From Betaproteobacteria bacterium (lineage in GTDB: Bacteria > Pseudomonadota > Gammaproteobacteria > Burkholderiales > SG8-41): DNA of 64,000 nt. Under the pieces are notes generated by a model. The model was not told where the DNA came from. It searched no databases and worked only from the letters and a program-made list of their open reading frames with translations. The stretch's first letter is position 1, and each line of letters begins with the position of its first letter. The translations under genes and the position numbers were made by a program. The DNA is taken from assembly GCA_016868035.1 (NCBI GenBank), contig VGID01000016.1, positions 1-64,000 of the forward strand, in the 5' to 3' direction. This document shows, piece by piece, positions 15,521 through 25,783 of this stretch.

Positions 15521-16927
15521 AGATTTTTGCATTTGCTGCGCATGCAGCTCGCGAAAGGTCTTGCCTTCTGCGGCCGGAAGATCGCGCCCCCGTGTCCAGC
15601 CGCCGCCAAAAGGAAGGTGGCGGATCGTGCCTTCTCTCCCGCCCATCGTTGCCAGCAGGCGCGCGCCGATACGAGAAATCATCGCATAGATCGCCGGCCG
15701 GCGCGCGGCCCAGCCCCACACCGCGAGACCCGCGCGCTCCGTCCATGGCTTGAGCTTGCGCTCGAACTGCCGCTCGCGCAGCTTGCGCATCAGGTCCGGC
15801 AGCGGGATTTTCACCGGGCACACCACGCCACACTGATTGCAGAACGTGGATGCGTTCGGCAGGTCGGGCGCGTTCTCGAGTCCGACGAACGTCGGGGTGA
15901 GGATCGAGCCCATCGGTCCGGGGTAGACCCAGCCGTAGGCATGTCCGCCCACGCTCTGGTAGACCGGGCAGTGGTTCATGCACGCTCCGCAGCGGATGCA
16001 GCGCAGCATCGCCTGCATGTCCCCGCCGATCAACTGCGTGCGCCCCGCGTCGACCAGGATCACGTGAAAGTGTTCGGGGCCGTCGAGGTCGCGCGCGCCC
16101 TTCACTCCGGTGGTGACCGAGACGTAATTGGAGATGCTCTGGCCGGTGGCCGAGCGCGGCAGCAACCGCATGAGAGTGGCGACGTCCTCAAGCGTGGGCA
16201 CTACCTTCTCGATGCCCGTCACCGCCACGTGCACGCGCGGGAGCGTCGTCACCATGCGGCCGTTGCCCTCGTTGGTGACGATCAGCGTGGACCCGGTCTC
16301 GGCCACGATGAAATTCGCCCCCGAGATTCCCATGTCCGCGGTCACGAAGCGCGGCCGCAGCATTTCGCGCGCCTCGCGCGTCAACTCCGCGATCCCGGTC
16401 TTGCGCGCCCGCCGGTGCTTCTCCGCGAAGAGATCCGAGACCTGCTCCCGGTTCTTGTGAACGACCGGGGCGATGATGTGCGAGGGCGGCTCCTTCGCGA
16501 GCTGCAGGATGTACTCGCCGAGGTCGGTCTCGATCACTTCCACGCCGGCGGCCTCGAGCGCCTCGTTCAGCGCGCACTCCTCGCTCACCATGGACTTCGA
16601 CTTGACGGCCCTGCGAACGCCGTGCGCGCGCGCGATCTCGCACACGATGCGGGAGACGTCCTCGCCGGTCTGCGCCCAGTGCACCACCGCGCCGCGCGCG
16701 CGCGCGTTGCGCTCAAACTCTTCCAGGTAGAGATCGAGATGGGCGAGCGCGCGGTCTCGGATCGCCGCGGCCGCGTCGCGGATGCTCTCGAAATTGTCGA
16801 GCTCCTTGACGCGCTCGGCGCGCCCGCGCACGAAATTGCCCTGCAGCTTGGCGAGCGCCTGCTGCAGGTTGCGGTCGGCGAGCTTCTCCTGCGCCCGCTG
16901 CTTGAATTGCACCGAGGCGATGTGCAT
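15518..16927 (-). CDS. lutB: LUD-domain iron-sulfur protein LutB
   Basis: 469 aa; IRCGACMNHCPVYQSVGGHAYGWVYPGPMGSILTP, FCNQCGVVCPVKIPLPDLMRKLR. Confidence 0.92.
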   Translation of the reverse strand: MHIASVQFKQRAQEKLADRNLQQALAKLQGNFVRGRAERVKELDNFESIRDAAAAIRDRALAHLDLYLEEFERNARARGAVVHWAQTGEDVSRIVCEIARAHGVRRAVKSKSMVSEECALNEALEAAGVEVIETDLGEYILQLAKEPPSHIIAPVVHKNREQVSDLFAEKHRRARKTGIAELTREAREMLRPRFVTADMGISGANFIVAETGSTLIVTNEGNGRMVTTLPRVHVAVTGIEKVVPTLEDVATLMRLLPRSATGQSISNYVSVTTGVKGARDLDGPEHFHVILVDAGRTQLIGGDMQAMLRCIRCGACMNHCPVYQSVGGHAYGWVYPGPMGSILTPTFVGLENAPDLPNASTFCNQCGVVCPVKIPLPDLMRKLRERQFERKLKPWTERAGLAVWGWAARRPAIYAMISRIGARLLATMGGREGTIRHLPFGGGWTRGRDLPAAEGKTFRELHAQQMQKS

Positions 16928-17024
16928 GCGCGTCAGGGTGAACGCCCGGGGGAGGCAGGAACCAGAGTGGCCGATTATATCGCATGCGCCAGCGGCATCC
17001 GCCGGCCCGCCCCACGTGCCATCC

Positions 17025-17882
17025 TCACCGACCCGGCACTCCGCGCCGGATCATGTAGATTCCGCTCGCAACCACGACGGCGGCGCCCGTCAGCATCCAC
17101 GCATCGGGCACTTCACCCCACACCAGGTACCCGATGAGGATCGCCCACAGCAGGCCGGTGTAATGGAACGGCGAAATCACCGCCGCGTGCCCCATGCGGA
17201 AGGCCTCGATCATCATGAAATGCGCGCTCGCGTTGAAGGCGCCGGCCGCCAGGTACCAGACAGCGCCGCGCACATCAACAGGCTGCCATCCCCACGGCAC
17301 CGTCGCCAGGCCCGCTGCCATGATCATCACGCCCGACCAGAACAGGATGGCGATCGATCTGTCGGTCCGCGTCAGCCGCCGGGTAAACGTGTCGCGCACC
17401 GCGTTGATCAATGCCGCACCCAGCGGCAGCAGGACGATCCACCCGAAGCCGCCGCCAGGGCGCACGATTAACAGGACCCCCACAAAGCCTGCGGCGATCG
17501 CTCCCCATTGGTGCGCGCTTACGCGCTCGCCGAGCATGGGCGCCGAGATTATCGCGACGAAGAACGGAGTCGCGAACAGGATGGCGAGAACGAACGAGAG
17601 CGGCAGCAACATCAGGCTCCACAGGACCAGCACGGCGCCGGCGGCGAACAGCAGCGCCCGCAGGAACTGCCCGCCGCGATAGACCGGCCGCAACGAGTAG
17701 AGGCCGCTCGTCGCCAGCGCGTACGGCAGGATGAACAGGAACGCCGCGAGTTGGCGCAGGCAGATGACCTGGCCGATCGGGTAGCTCTGAGCGAGGTGCT
17801 TCGAAACCGCGTCGTTGAGCGTGAGCAATCCCGCGCTCGCCACCATCGCGAGTATCCCGTGCAGCGGAGACGGCGCAGTCAT
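17025..17882 (-). CDS. DMT-family (EamA) transporter
   Basis: 285 aa, ten-TM hydrophobic pattern, EamA-like sequence. Confidence 0.8.
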   Translation of the reverse strand: MTAPSPLHGILAMVASAGLLTLNDAVSKHLAQSYPIGQVICLRQLAAFLFILPYALATSGLYSLRPVYRGGQFLRALLFAAGAVLVLWSLMLLPLSFVLAILFATPFFVAIISAPMLGERVSAHQWGAIAAGFVGVLLIVRPGGGFGWIVLLPLGAALINAVRDTFTRRLTRTDRSIAILFWSGVMIMAAGLATVPWGWQPVDVRGAVWYLAAGAFNASAHFMMIEAFRMGHAAVISPFHYTGLLWAILIGYLVWGEVPDAWMLTGAAVVVASGIYMIRRGVPGR

Positions 17883-18007
17883 TGCATGCGGAGCCGGCGC
17901 ACGGTCCCGCCAAAGAATGATAGCGGGCGGCTCATACGGCCCCTAATCGTCGTCGACGCAACATCCGCACATCTCGCGCTGATACTTCCGGCGGTTGAAT
18001 CTGGCTG

Positions 18008-18046
18008 ATCGCCTGACCCGAATCTTCTTGGCGTCTTGGCGGTTCA
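18008..18046. repeat. Single-arm 9-nt-period module fused to lutA stop
   Basis: Minus strand TGAACCGCCAAGACGCCAAGAAGATTCGGG; lutA stop is its first TGA. Confidence 0.75.
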
Positions 18047-18805
18047 GCTATTGACCTTGCCCGCGCTCGTTTTCGGTTCCACTTCAGCGCCAACCAGCAC
18101 TTCCGCGACGTGCAGCACGCGGGTCTTCGCATCGCCGCGGCGGCGCAGCCTGCCTTCGATATTGAGCATGCAGCCGAGATCCCCGAGCACCACGGCGTCC
18201 GCCCCGCTCGCCGCGATATTCACGCATTTGCGCTCGGCGACGTGCGTGGAGATCCCGCCGAATTTCACGGAGAAGGTGCCGCCGAAGCCGCAGCACGTCT
18301 CGGCCTCCTCCATCTCCTTGAGCCTGAGACCCTCCACCCTCGCAAGCAGCGCCCGCGGCTGCGCTTTCACCCCGAGCTCGCGCAGCCCCGAGCACGAGTC
18401 GTGGTAGGTAACCGTCCCCATGAACTTCCCCGGCACGCGCTCGAGCTTTGCCACGTTCACGAGAAAGTCGGTCAGCTCATACGTACGCCCGCACAGGTTG
18501 CGGATTCGCTCCGGTTCATCCGGAGCCTCGTGAAACAGCTCCGGATAGTGGGTGCGGATCATCCCGGCGCAGGAGCCCGACGGGGCCACGATGTAATCGC
18601 AGCCTTCGAACTCGTCGAGGAGCTTGCGCGCCAGCGCCTTCGCCGCCGCACGGTCGCCGGAGTTGTAGCCGGGCTGGCCGCAGCAGGTCTGCGACCGGGG
18701 CACCACCACTTCGCAGCCCGCCGCCTCGAGCAGCCGCAGCGCCGCGAACCCGATGCGGGGTCGCATCAGGTCGACGAGGCAGGTCACGAACAGTCCGACG
18801 CGCAT
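18044..18805 (-). CDS. lutA: (Fe-S)-binding protein LutA / CCG-domain oxidoreductase
   Basis: 253 aa; RSQTCCGQPGYNSGDRAAA, ETCCGFGGTFSVKFGGIS, DLGCMLNIEGRLRR. Confidence 0.92.
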   Translation of the reverse strand: MRVGLFVTCLVDLMRPRIGFAALRLLEAAGCEVVVPRSQTCCGQPGYNSGDRAAAKALARKLLDEFEGCDYIVAPSGSCAGMIRTHYPELFHEAPDEPERIRNLCGRTYELTDFLVNVAKLERVPGKFMGTVTYHDSCSGLRELGVKAQPRALLARVEGLRLKEMEEAETCCGFGGTFSVKFGGISTHVAERKCVNIAASGADAVVLGDLGCMLNIEGRLRRRGDAKTRVLHVAEVLVGAEVEPKTSAGKVNS

Positions 18806-18972
18806 GCGTGGTATCGGGGACAGAGGAAGTCACCCACGGACGCCGGGCATGGCCGGCGCATGCGGTCGCAGGGCACGCGCAATTATAGCCCACGCACGCC
18901 CCGGCAACGCGTAACCCTGGCCCGTGCACGGGCGTCGCGAAGCCGCGATGCTTGCGCGCCCGCGCAGGCGGC

Positions 18973-19134
18973 TTACTGCTTGTGGGCCTGCGGGCGCCCT
19001 CCTTTGATATCGCGCCCGGACGATTCGCCGCCGCTCCCGCTCCCGCGGTGGCGCATGGCCACGTGGTGGACGAGCCCGACGACCAACACGATCAGCACGA
19101 TCGCGAGTATGGAAAGTACGTACGTGAAAGTCAT
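18973..19134 (-). CDS. 53-aa single-TM small protein (absent from ORF track)
   Basis: GGAGGAGAAATC-ATG; MTFTYVLSILAIVLIVLVVGLVHHVAMRHRGSGSGGESSGRDIKGGRPQAHKQ*; one hydrophobic helix plus basic tail. Confidence 0.6.
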   Translation of the reverse strand: MTFTYVLSILAIVLIVLVVGLVHHVAMRHRGSGSGGESSGRDIKGGRPQAHKQ

Positions 19135-19279
19135 GATTTCTCCTCCGTGTTGGCGGGGAAAGGAGCCGGAGCATTGCGCACCGGCCGGCGGCTACTGTTT
19201 GGTCAGCCCCGCGCACGCGCAAGTTCCCCGCGCGCTGCGAGCGGAAATCGGCGCGGGAATGTCGCGCGCGCAGATACGG

Positions 19280-20476
19280 TCAGGACAGCCGCTCGCACGC
19301 GCGCGCGATGCGCCGGCAGCCTTCCTTCACCTCGTCGAGCGACGCGCCGTAGGAGAGGCGGAAATAGGGCGACATACCGTACGCCGCGCCATGCACCAGC
19401 GCGACGCCCTCGGCGTCGAGCACGTAGAGCACAAAATCCTCGTCGGTGCGCAACGCTTGGCCCTGCGGCGTGCGCCTGCCCATGATCTGCGCGCACGAAG
19501 CAAAGACGTAGAACGCCCCTTCCGGGCTGGAACAGGAGATGCCCGGTGCCGTGTTGAGAATCTTCACCGCCGCGTCGCGGCGCTCCCGGAAGATCTCCGT
19601 GCGCCCCTTCACGTATTCCTGCGGGCCGGTCAGCGCCGACACGGCGGCGGCCTGGCTGATCGAGGACGGATTATTCGTGCTCTGCGACTGGAGGACGGCC
19701 ATCGCGCCGATCAGCGCCTTCGGGCCGCCCGCGTAGCCGATGCGCCACCCGGTCATCGAGTAGGCCTTGGACACACCGTTTACCGTCAGCGTGCGCTCGC
19801 AGAGCTGCGGCTCGACTTCGGCGATGGTCGCGAATTCGAATCCGTCATAGATGATGTGCTCGTAGATGTCGTCGGCGAGCACCCACACGTGAGGATGCCG
19901 CAGCAGGACCGCGGCGAGCGCCTTCAACTCCTCGCGCGTATAGGTCGCCCCGCTCGGGTTGTTCGGCGAGTTGAGGATCAGCCAGCGCGTGCGCGGGGTG
20001 ATGGCGCGCTCGAGATCCTCCGGCAGCAGCTTGAACTTGTGCCCGGGTGCGCACGGAACCTCGACGGGCACGCCTTCCGCGAGCACGGTCATGTCGGTGT
20101 ACGACACCCAGTACGGCGCCGGCACGATTACCTCGTCTCCCGGGTCGAGGGTAGCCATGAGCGCGTTGTAGATGACCTGCTTGCCGCCGGTTCCGACCGA
20201 GATCTCATCCGGTGCGTAGGCGAGGCCGTTCTCGCGCCTGAACTTGGCGCACACCGCCTCCTTCAGCTCGATCGTGCCGTCGACGTTCGTGTAGCGCGTA
20301 TCGTCGCGGCGCATCGCCTCGTAGGCGGCTTCCTTCACGTGCTCCGGCGTGGGAAAGTCCGGCTCGCCCTGGGTGAGACTGATGATGTCATGGCCCTGTG
20401 CCTTGAGCTCGCGGGCGCGCTGCGCCGCAGTGCTCGACGCCGAGGGTTTGATGCGTCCGATACGCGATGCGAGCAT
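19280..20476 (-). CDS. Class I/II pyridoxal-phosphate aminotransferase (aspartate aminotransferase type)
   Basis: 398 aa; LILNSPNNPSGATYTREELKALA, GVSKAYSMTGWRIGYAGGPKALI. Confidence 0.93.
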   Translation of the reverse strand: MLASRIGRIKPSASSTAAQRARELKAQGHDIISLTQGEPDFPTPEHVKEAAYEAMRRDDTRYTNVDGTIELKEAVCAKFRRENGLAYAPDEISVGTGGKQVIYNALMATLDPGDEVIVPAPYWVSYTDMTVLAEGVPVEVPCAPGHKFKLLPEDLERAITPRTRWLILNSPNNPSGATYTREELKALAAVLLRHPHVWVLADDIYEHIIYDGFEFATIAEVEPQLCERTLTVNGVSKAYSMTGWRIGYAGGPKALIGAMAVLQSQSTNNPSSISQAAAVSALTGPQEYVKGRTEIFRERRDAAVKILNTAPGISCSSPEGAFYVFASCAQIMGRRTPQGQALRTDEDFVLYVLDAEGVALVHGAAYGMSPYFRLSYGASLDEVKEGCRRIARACERLS

Positions 20477-20600
20477 GGACCGGTCCTTCCACCGGGAATA
20501 ACGGGCGCGCGCGTCACCGCCTCGTCGGACGTCGCACGTCCGGACGCGGTCGCGGCCAAAGCGAGCAATGATACCCGATCTCCGCAGCGCGGCCGTGCGC

Positions 20601-22142
20601 TCAGGCCATGCCCACCGGCTCGGCGAGGTCGGCGCGCACCGCGCCCGGGCGCGCGCGCATCATGTCTTCGAGCTCCCGGCGCACCTTCGCGCAGCCCGGA
20701 TCGTCAAACCGGTTGTCCATCTCTCCCGGATCGTTGGCAAGATCGTAGAGCTCGCCCGCACCGGAGCCCAGCTCGAAGGTGCACTTGTGCGTCTTCGTGC
20801 GCACCGTGCGCAGCTTCAAACCCACCCCGCAGCGCGAGGCGTGCACGTGCCACTCGCTGTAGGCGACGTCGCGCCTCTCGCCCGCCCCGCCGAGCAGCCG
20901 GCGCAGACTGCGCCCCTGCAGCGCCGCGGGCTGCGCCACGCCCGCGTACTCGCAGAAGGTCGCCGCCAGATCGAGTGTCGACACCGGCTCGGCCACCACG
21001 CCCCCCGCGGCAACCCCCGGACCGCGCGCCACCAGCGCCACCCGCAAAAGGTCCTCGTAGGGCCATGGCCCTTTCAGATACATGCCGTGGTTGCCGAGCA
21101 TGTCACCGTGGTCGGTGGTGTAGATGACGAGAGTATCGCGCGCGAGCTCGAGGTCCTCGAGCGCGGCGACGATGCGCCCGACGCTGTGGTCGATGAGCGA
21201 GATCATGCCGTAGTAGTTCGCGGTCATCTCCGCGAGCTGCGCGTCGCTCTGGTCGGGTATGCGCGACATCTTCGCGCGCACGTTGAAGAGCGCGGCGTCC
21301 GCGAGCTGCGGCCTGCCCTCGAGCGTCGCCTTGTGCCACCACGGGCGGCGCTCGAGATCGCGCGCGCGGTGTTTCGGCAGCCGTACGCTACGCGCGTCGT
21401 ACTGAAAGCTCCACGGCGCGGGGCAGTCGAACGGCTGGTGGGGATCGGGGAAGGAGGCCCACAGGCAGAACGGCGCGTTCGAGGCGTTCTCCTTCAGCCA
21501 CTCGACGGCGCGGTCCCCGATCCAGCTGCTCGAGTGCCACGCCACCGGCAGCCCCGAGTGCCACGTCTGCGCGGCACCGATCTCCGGGCGCGTGCTCTTC
21601 GCCCAGAGCGCAAGCGCCTCCTCGTTTTTGCCGCGTGCGATCAGCCAGCGCTCGTAGTGGCCCATCGGCGGACGGTCGAGTGCGCGCGCACGATGCAGAT
21701 GCCCGAGGACGGTGAGCTCGGCGTGCTCGAAGCCCATGTACGGCCCGCGCCAGCCGGGCCCGTAGCGCGCCTGGCTGAACCGGCACTCGGGACTGCCCGT
21801 CGCGGCAAACGTCGCCTTCGTCGCAAAGTGCGCCTTGCCGATGAAACCCGTGCGGTAGCCCGCGCGAGAGAGAGCGCCCGCAAACCCCCGCTCGCCCACC
21901 TTCGGGTCGAGATCCACGCCGTTGTCCCACACCCCGTGCGTGAGCGGCAGCAGCCCGGTCAGGATCGAAGCGCGCGAGGGCTGGCACACGAGATTGGGCG
22001 TGATGCATGCGGAGAAGCGCGTGCCCGCGCGCGCGAGCGCGTCCACGTGCGGAGTGCGGATGTGTGCGTTCTCGAAACCCACGCAGTCCGCGCGCTGCTG
22101 GTCCGAGGTGATCAGCAGGATGTTGGGGCGCTTCGCGCTCAC
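20601..22142 (-). CDS. Sulfatase-family hydrolase
   Basis: 513 aa; NILLITSDQQRADCVG; VCQPSRASILTGLLPLTHG contains the C-x-P-S-R formylglycine motif. Confidence 0.93.
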   Translation of the reverse strand: MSAKRPNILLITSDQQRADCVGFENAHIRTPHVDALARAGTRFSACITPNLVCQPSRASILTGLLPLTHGVWDNGVDLDPKVGERGFAGALSRAGYRTGFIGKAHFATKATFAATGSPECRFSQARYGPGWRGPYMGFEHAELTVLGHLHRARALDRPPMGHYERWLIARGKNEEALALWAKSTRPEIGAAQTWHSGLPVAWHSSSWIGDRAVEWLKENASNAPFCLWASFPDPHQPFDCPAPWSFQYDARSVRLPKHRARDLERRPWWHKATLEGRPQLADAALFNVRAKMSRIPDQSDAQLAEMTANYYGMISLIDHSVGRIVAALEDLELARDTLVIYTTDHGDMLGNHGMYLKGPWPYEDLLRVALVARGPGVAAGGVVAEPVSTLDLAATFCEYAGVAQPAALQGRSLRRLLGGAGERRDVAYSEWHVHASRCGVGLKLRTVRTKTHKCTFELGSGAGELYDLANDPGEMDNRFDDPGCAKVRRELEDMMRARPGAVRADLAEPVGMA

Positions 22143-22188
22143 ACGATCTTCCCTTTATCGAGCATTTCCTGATTGCGCGCCGTGAAGA

Positions 22189-23145
22189 TTATTTTTCCTC
22201 CAGCCCGGCCTCCCGCGCGGCCTTCGCCCACACGAGCATTTCGCGGCTCATGCGCCGCGCCATCTCCTCTGGCGATCCGCCCACCACTTCCAGCCCGAGA
22301 TCGAGCAGCCGCTGCGTGATCCGCTCGTCGGACAGTGCCTTGTTGAAGGCGCCCGACAGCCGCGCCACCACCTCGTTCGGAGCGCCCTTGGGCGCGACCG
22401 CCCCGAACCACTGCGAAATATCCATGTCCGGATATCCCATCTCGGCGAGTGTCGGCACGTCGGGAAGCGCCTTCGCGCGCGCCTTGGACGTCACCGCGAT
22501 CAGCCTGATCCTGCCCGCTTTCGCCTGCGGCACGAGGGGCGCGGCGCCGAGCACCGCGACCGGCACGTGCCCGCTCACCAGATCCACCACCGCCTGGCCG
22601 CCGCCCTTGTACGGAACGCTTATCATCTTCACCTTTGCCATGCCGAAGAAGACGCCGGCGGCAACGGCCTGCGTGCCGGTCGCGGACGATACCGCATACG
22701 AAATCTCTCCCGGCCGGGACCGGGCAGCCTTCAGGACATCTGCAATCGACTTCCAGCCGGGCGCGGGGTGGACCGCGATAATGATCGGCTGGTGAGTGAG
22801 GATCGTGACCGGGCTCAGATCGCGCTCGGCGCGATAGGAAAGCGACGGTCTCAACACCGGCTGGTAGAAGGACGAATCGGAACCGACGACGATGGTGTGG
22901 CCGTCCGCGCCGCCGCGGATGAGCGTCTCGATGGCAATGCTTCCTGCTCCCCCGGGCCGGTTATCGACCACTACGGACTGCCCGAGCTCCTTCGATACGA
23001 TGTCACTTACGATTCGTGCGGACACATCCGTCGTCCCCCCTGGCGCAAAACCCACCAGTACGCGGATCGGTCGCGTCGGCCAGCTCTGCGCAAACACCGC
23101 GGAACACATGCCGAGCATCAACACTGCGAATGCGAGCTTTTTCAT
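22189..23145 (-). CDS. Tripartite tricarboxylate transporter substrate-binding protein (Bug/TctC)
   Basis: MKKLAFAVLMLGMCSAVFAQ signal peptide; SWPTRPIRVLVGFAPGGTTDVSARIVSD, VVDNRPGGAGSIA. Confidence 0.92.
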   Translation of the reverse strand: MKKLAFAVLMLGMCSAVFAQSWPTRPIRVLVGFAPGGTTDVSARIVSDIVSKELGQSVVVDNRPGGAGSIAIETLIRGGADGHTIVVGSDSSFYQPVLRPSLSYRAERDLSPVTILTHQPIIIAVHPAPGWKSIADVLKAARSRPGEISYAVSSATGTQAVAAGVFFGMAKVKMISVPYKGGGQAVVDLVSGHVPVAVLGAAPLVPQAKAGRIRLIAVTSKARAKALPDVPTLAEMGYPDMDISQWFGAVAPKGAPNEVVARLSGAFNKALSDERITQRLLDLGLEVVGGSPEEMARRMSREMLVWAKAAREAGLEEK

Positions 23146-23322
23146 CACTTGATTCACCTCCTGTGCAGAGGGATTAGGGAGCATTCGATTTGGTGAGCAC
23201 TCTGCGCGCATTGCTTCCTGCGCGGCGCGCAGCGGTCATTATTGCACAAACGTCGTGCTCCTCCGCCGTGCTACGATGGGACACAATCGCTACTGTGCCC
23301 GACGCGCATCGCACAACGCCGA

Positions 23323-24675
23323 ATGCCGCAACCGCCCAACATCATCCTGATCCTCGCGGATAACCTCGGCTGGGGCGAGCTCGGCTGCTACGGCGGCGGC
23401 GTGCTGCGCGGCGCGCCCACCCCGCGCATCGACCGGCTGGCCTCCGAGGGGCTGCGCCTCACCAATTTCAATCTCGAGAGCGACTGCGTGCCCACGCGCT
23501 CCGCGCTGATGACGGGGCGCCACCCGATGCGCACCGGCGCGCTGCAATCCGTGCCCGCGGGCCTGCCGCAGGGGATCATCCCGTGGGAAGTCACGCTCGC
23601 GCAGCTCATCTCCGCGCGCGGCTACGCGACCGCGATCCACGGCAAATGGCACCTCGGCGACCGCGAAGGAAGGCTGCCCACGGACCGCGGCTTCGACGAA
23701 TGGTACGGGATTCCGCGCACCACCAACGAATCGATGTTCACGAGTTCGCCGGGCTTCGACCCGTCGATCGCGCCGATGCCCTACGTGATGGAAGGCCGCA
23801 AGGGCGAGCCCGCGCGCAACGTTGCAGTCTACGACCTTGAGATGCGCCGGAAGATCGATTCCGATCTCGTCGCGCGCGCGAACGAGTTCGTGGGCAGGCA
23901 GGCGAAGAGCGGTCGGCCTTTTTTCGCGTACGTGCCGATCACGCAGCTGCATTACCCGACGCTGCCGCACCGCGATTTCGCCGGCAAGACCGGCGCGGGC
24001 GACTTTGCCGACTCGCTCGCGGAGATGGACCACCGCGTGGGCGAGATGCTCGACGCGATCGACGCGCTGGGGATTCGCGAAACGACCGCCTTCATCTTTG
24101 CAAGCGACAACGGCCCGGAATTCCGCCGCCCGTGGCGCGGCACCGCGGGCCCGTGGGTCGGCACCTACCACACCGCCATGGAAGGGGGGCTGCGCGCGCC
24201 GTTCATCATCCGCTGGCCGGGAAAGATCGCCGCCGGTCGGGTGAGCAACGAGATCGTGCACGTCGTGGATCTCTACGCGACGCTCGTGCGCATCGCGGGC
24301 GCCGAGGTCCCGAACGACCGGCCGATTGACGCGGTGGACCAGCTCGACTTCTTCCTCGGCCGTGCGGAGCGCTCCGCCCGCGAGGGTTTCGTGTTCTACA
24401 TCAAGAACGAGATGCGCGCGGTCAAGTGGCGCGACTGGAAGATGCACTTCGTCTGGGAACCGGAGCCGAACGCCGGTCCGGTGAAGCTCGAATCGCCGTA
24501 TCTCTTCAACCTGATCCAGGACCCGAAGGAAGAGACCGATGTGCTCACGCAGTACACGTGGGTGCGCAGGCCGATGCGCAAGATGATGCTCGACTTCGAG
24601 GAGAGCCTGAGGGCGCACCCGCCGATCCCGCCGGGCGCGCCGGACGGCTATGTCCCCAAGCGCTCTTCCGCGTAG
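23323..24675 (+). CDS. Arylsulfatase-family hydrolase
   Basis: NIILILADNLGWGELGCYGGGVLRGAPTPRIDRLASEG; DCVPTRSALMTGRHPMRTG (C-x-P-T-R motif). Confidence 0.92.
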   Translation: MPQPPNIILILADNLGWGELGCYGGGVLRGAPTPRIDRLASEGLRLTNFNLESDCVPTRSALMTGRHPMRTGALQSVPAGLPQGIIPWEVTLAQLISARGYATAIHGKWHLGDREGRLPTDRGFDEWYGIPRTTNESMFTSSPGFDPSIAPMPYVMEGRKGEPARNVAVYDLEMRRKIDSDLVARANEFVGRQAKSGRPFFAYVPITQLHYPTLPHRDFAGKTGAGDFADSLAEMDHRVGEMLDAIDALGIRETTAFIFASDNGPEFRRPWRGTAGPWVGTYHTAMEGGLRAPFIIRWPGKIAAGRVSNEIVHVVDLYATLVRIAGAEVPNDRPIDAVDQLDFFLGRAERSAREGFVFYIKNEMRAVKWRDWKMHFVWEPEPNAGPVKLESPYLFNLIQDPKEETDVLTQYTWVRRPMRKMMLDFEESLRAHPPIPPGAPDGYVPKRSSA

Positions 24676-24692
24676 CGATTAACACGCACGCG

Positions 24693-25763
24693 ATGGCAAT
24701 GAAATCCGGGGCGCCGGGCGAACAACTGTTCCGGGTGTGGGCGACGGGTTGCTCGCACGTGCACAGCGACCTGCGGCACGGGCGGCGCAGCCTCGCGGAA
24801 CCCATCGAGCAAAGCGAGGCGGGCGGTGCGCAGGGCGGCCCGCCGTTCGACTGGGACATCATGCTGCACCTGGGCGACATTTCGGGCACGCAGGCCCCGC
24901 CCACCGACGCCGACGGGCCGCCGGTCGTCGAGCAGCTCGCCGCCGGGAAGAAACACCGCCTCGAGCAGATCTATCACCTGCTCGGCAACCACGACGCGAG
25001 CGGCCCGGGAGAAGAGACTCAGTGGTGGTTCCGCAAGTGGATCGACCCCGAAGGGGCAAATCCGCAGTATTCGCGCGTGCGCAAGGAGCGGCGCCCATAC
25101 CCGGTGAGCGGCGACTGGGAGCGCTACAGCTTCTGCGCCGGCAACATCCTGTTCCTGATGATGGGCGACCGCAACGACGGCGGCCCGCCGCGGGGCCGCG
25201 CGCAGGACGGCGGCTGGCCGGCGGGCGCTATCACGCGCGAGACCTTCGAGTGGTGGAGGCGCATGGTCGAGTCGAACCAGGACAAGATCATCGTCACCTG
25301 CGCGCACCATGTCCTGCGCGACACGACGGTCGCCTCCGGGCGCTGGGAAGGCGTCAATTCGGGCTACCATGGCCGCTTCGACGATGCCGAGGGCGCGTCC
25401 TATTTGTACTGGGTGGGCGAGGATACGGACTCGAACGCGTTCCACGAGTACCTGGAACGGCGCCCCGGCGCGATTGATTTATGGCTGGGAGGCCACACGC
25501 ACACCCACCCGGACGATCGCTACGGCAATAAGAGCCACGTCGAGCGGCGCTGGGACGTGACCTTCGTCAACGTTTCGGCGCTCACGCGCCACCACGGCCG
25601 GCACCGGCGCCCGCATTTCCCGATGAGCCGGCTGTTCACGTTCACGACCGGCGCAGACCGCGTGTGCATCCAGTGCTACCTGCACACGAACGACTACGCG
25701 GCGCAGGGCTGGTACGCGCCGGCCGAGCGCGAGGCGCCGCTGCGCCACCGCTATACGCGCTGA
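24693..25763 (+). CDS. Metallophosphoesterase
   Basis: RVWATGCSHVHSDLRHGRR, WDIMLHLGDISG, LLGNHDASG, GGHTHTHPDD motifs; start MAMKSG inside ORF 24426..25763. Confidence 0.82.
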   Translation: MAMKSGAPGEQLFRVWATGCSHVHSDLRHGRRSLAEPIEQSEAGGAQGGPPFDWDIMLHLGDISGTQAPPTDADGPPVVEQLAAGKKHRLEQIYHLLGNHDASGPGEETQWWFRKWIDPEGANPQYSRVRKERRPYPVSGDWERYSFCAGNILFLMMGDRNDGGPPRGRAQDGGWPAGAITRETFEWWRRMVESNQDKIIVTCAHHVLRDTTVASGRWEGVNSGYHGRFDDAEGASYLYWVGEDTDSNAFHEYLERRPGAIDLWLGGHTHTHPDDRYGNKSHVERRWDVTFVNVSALTRHHGRHRRPHFPMSRLFTFTTGADRVCIQCYLHTNDYAAQGWYAPAEREAPLRHRYTR

Positions 25764-25783
25764 GATGCGGTGCCGCGGCGCGG

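Noticed and set aside
22189-24675. Polysaccharide-utilisation or sulfoglycan locus based on two sulfatases
   Set aside because: No glycoside hydrolases, SusC/D or dedicated sugar transport nearby; too little support.
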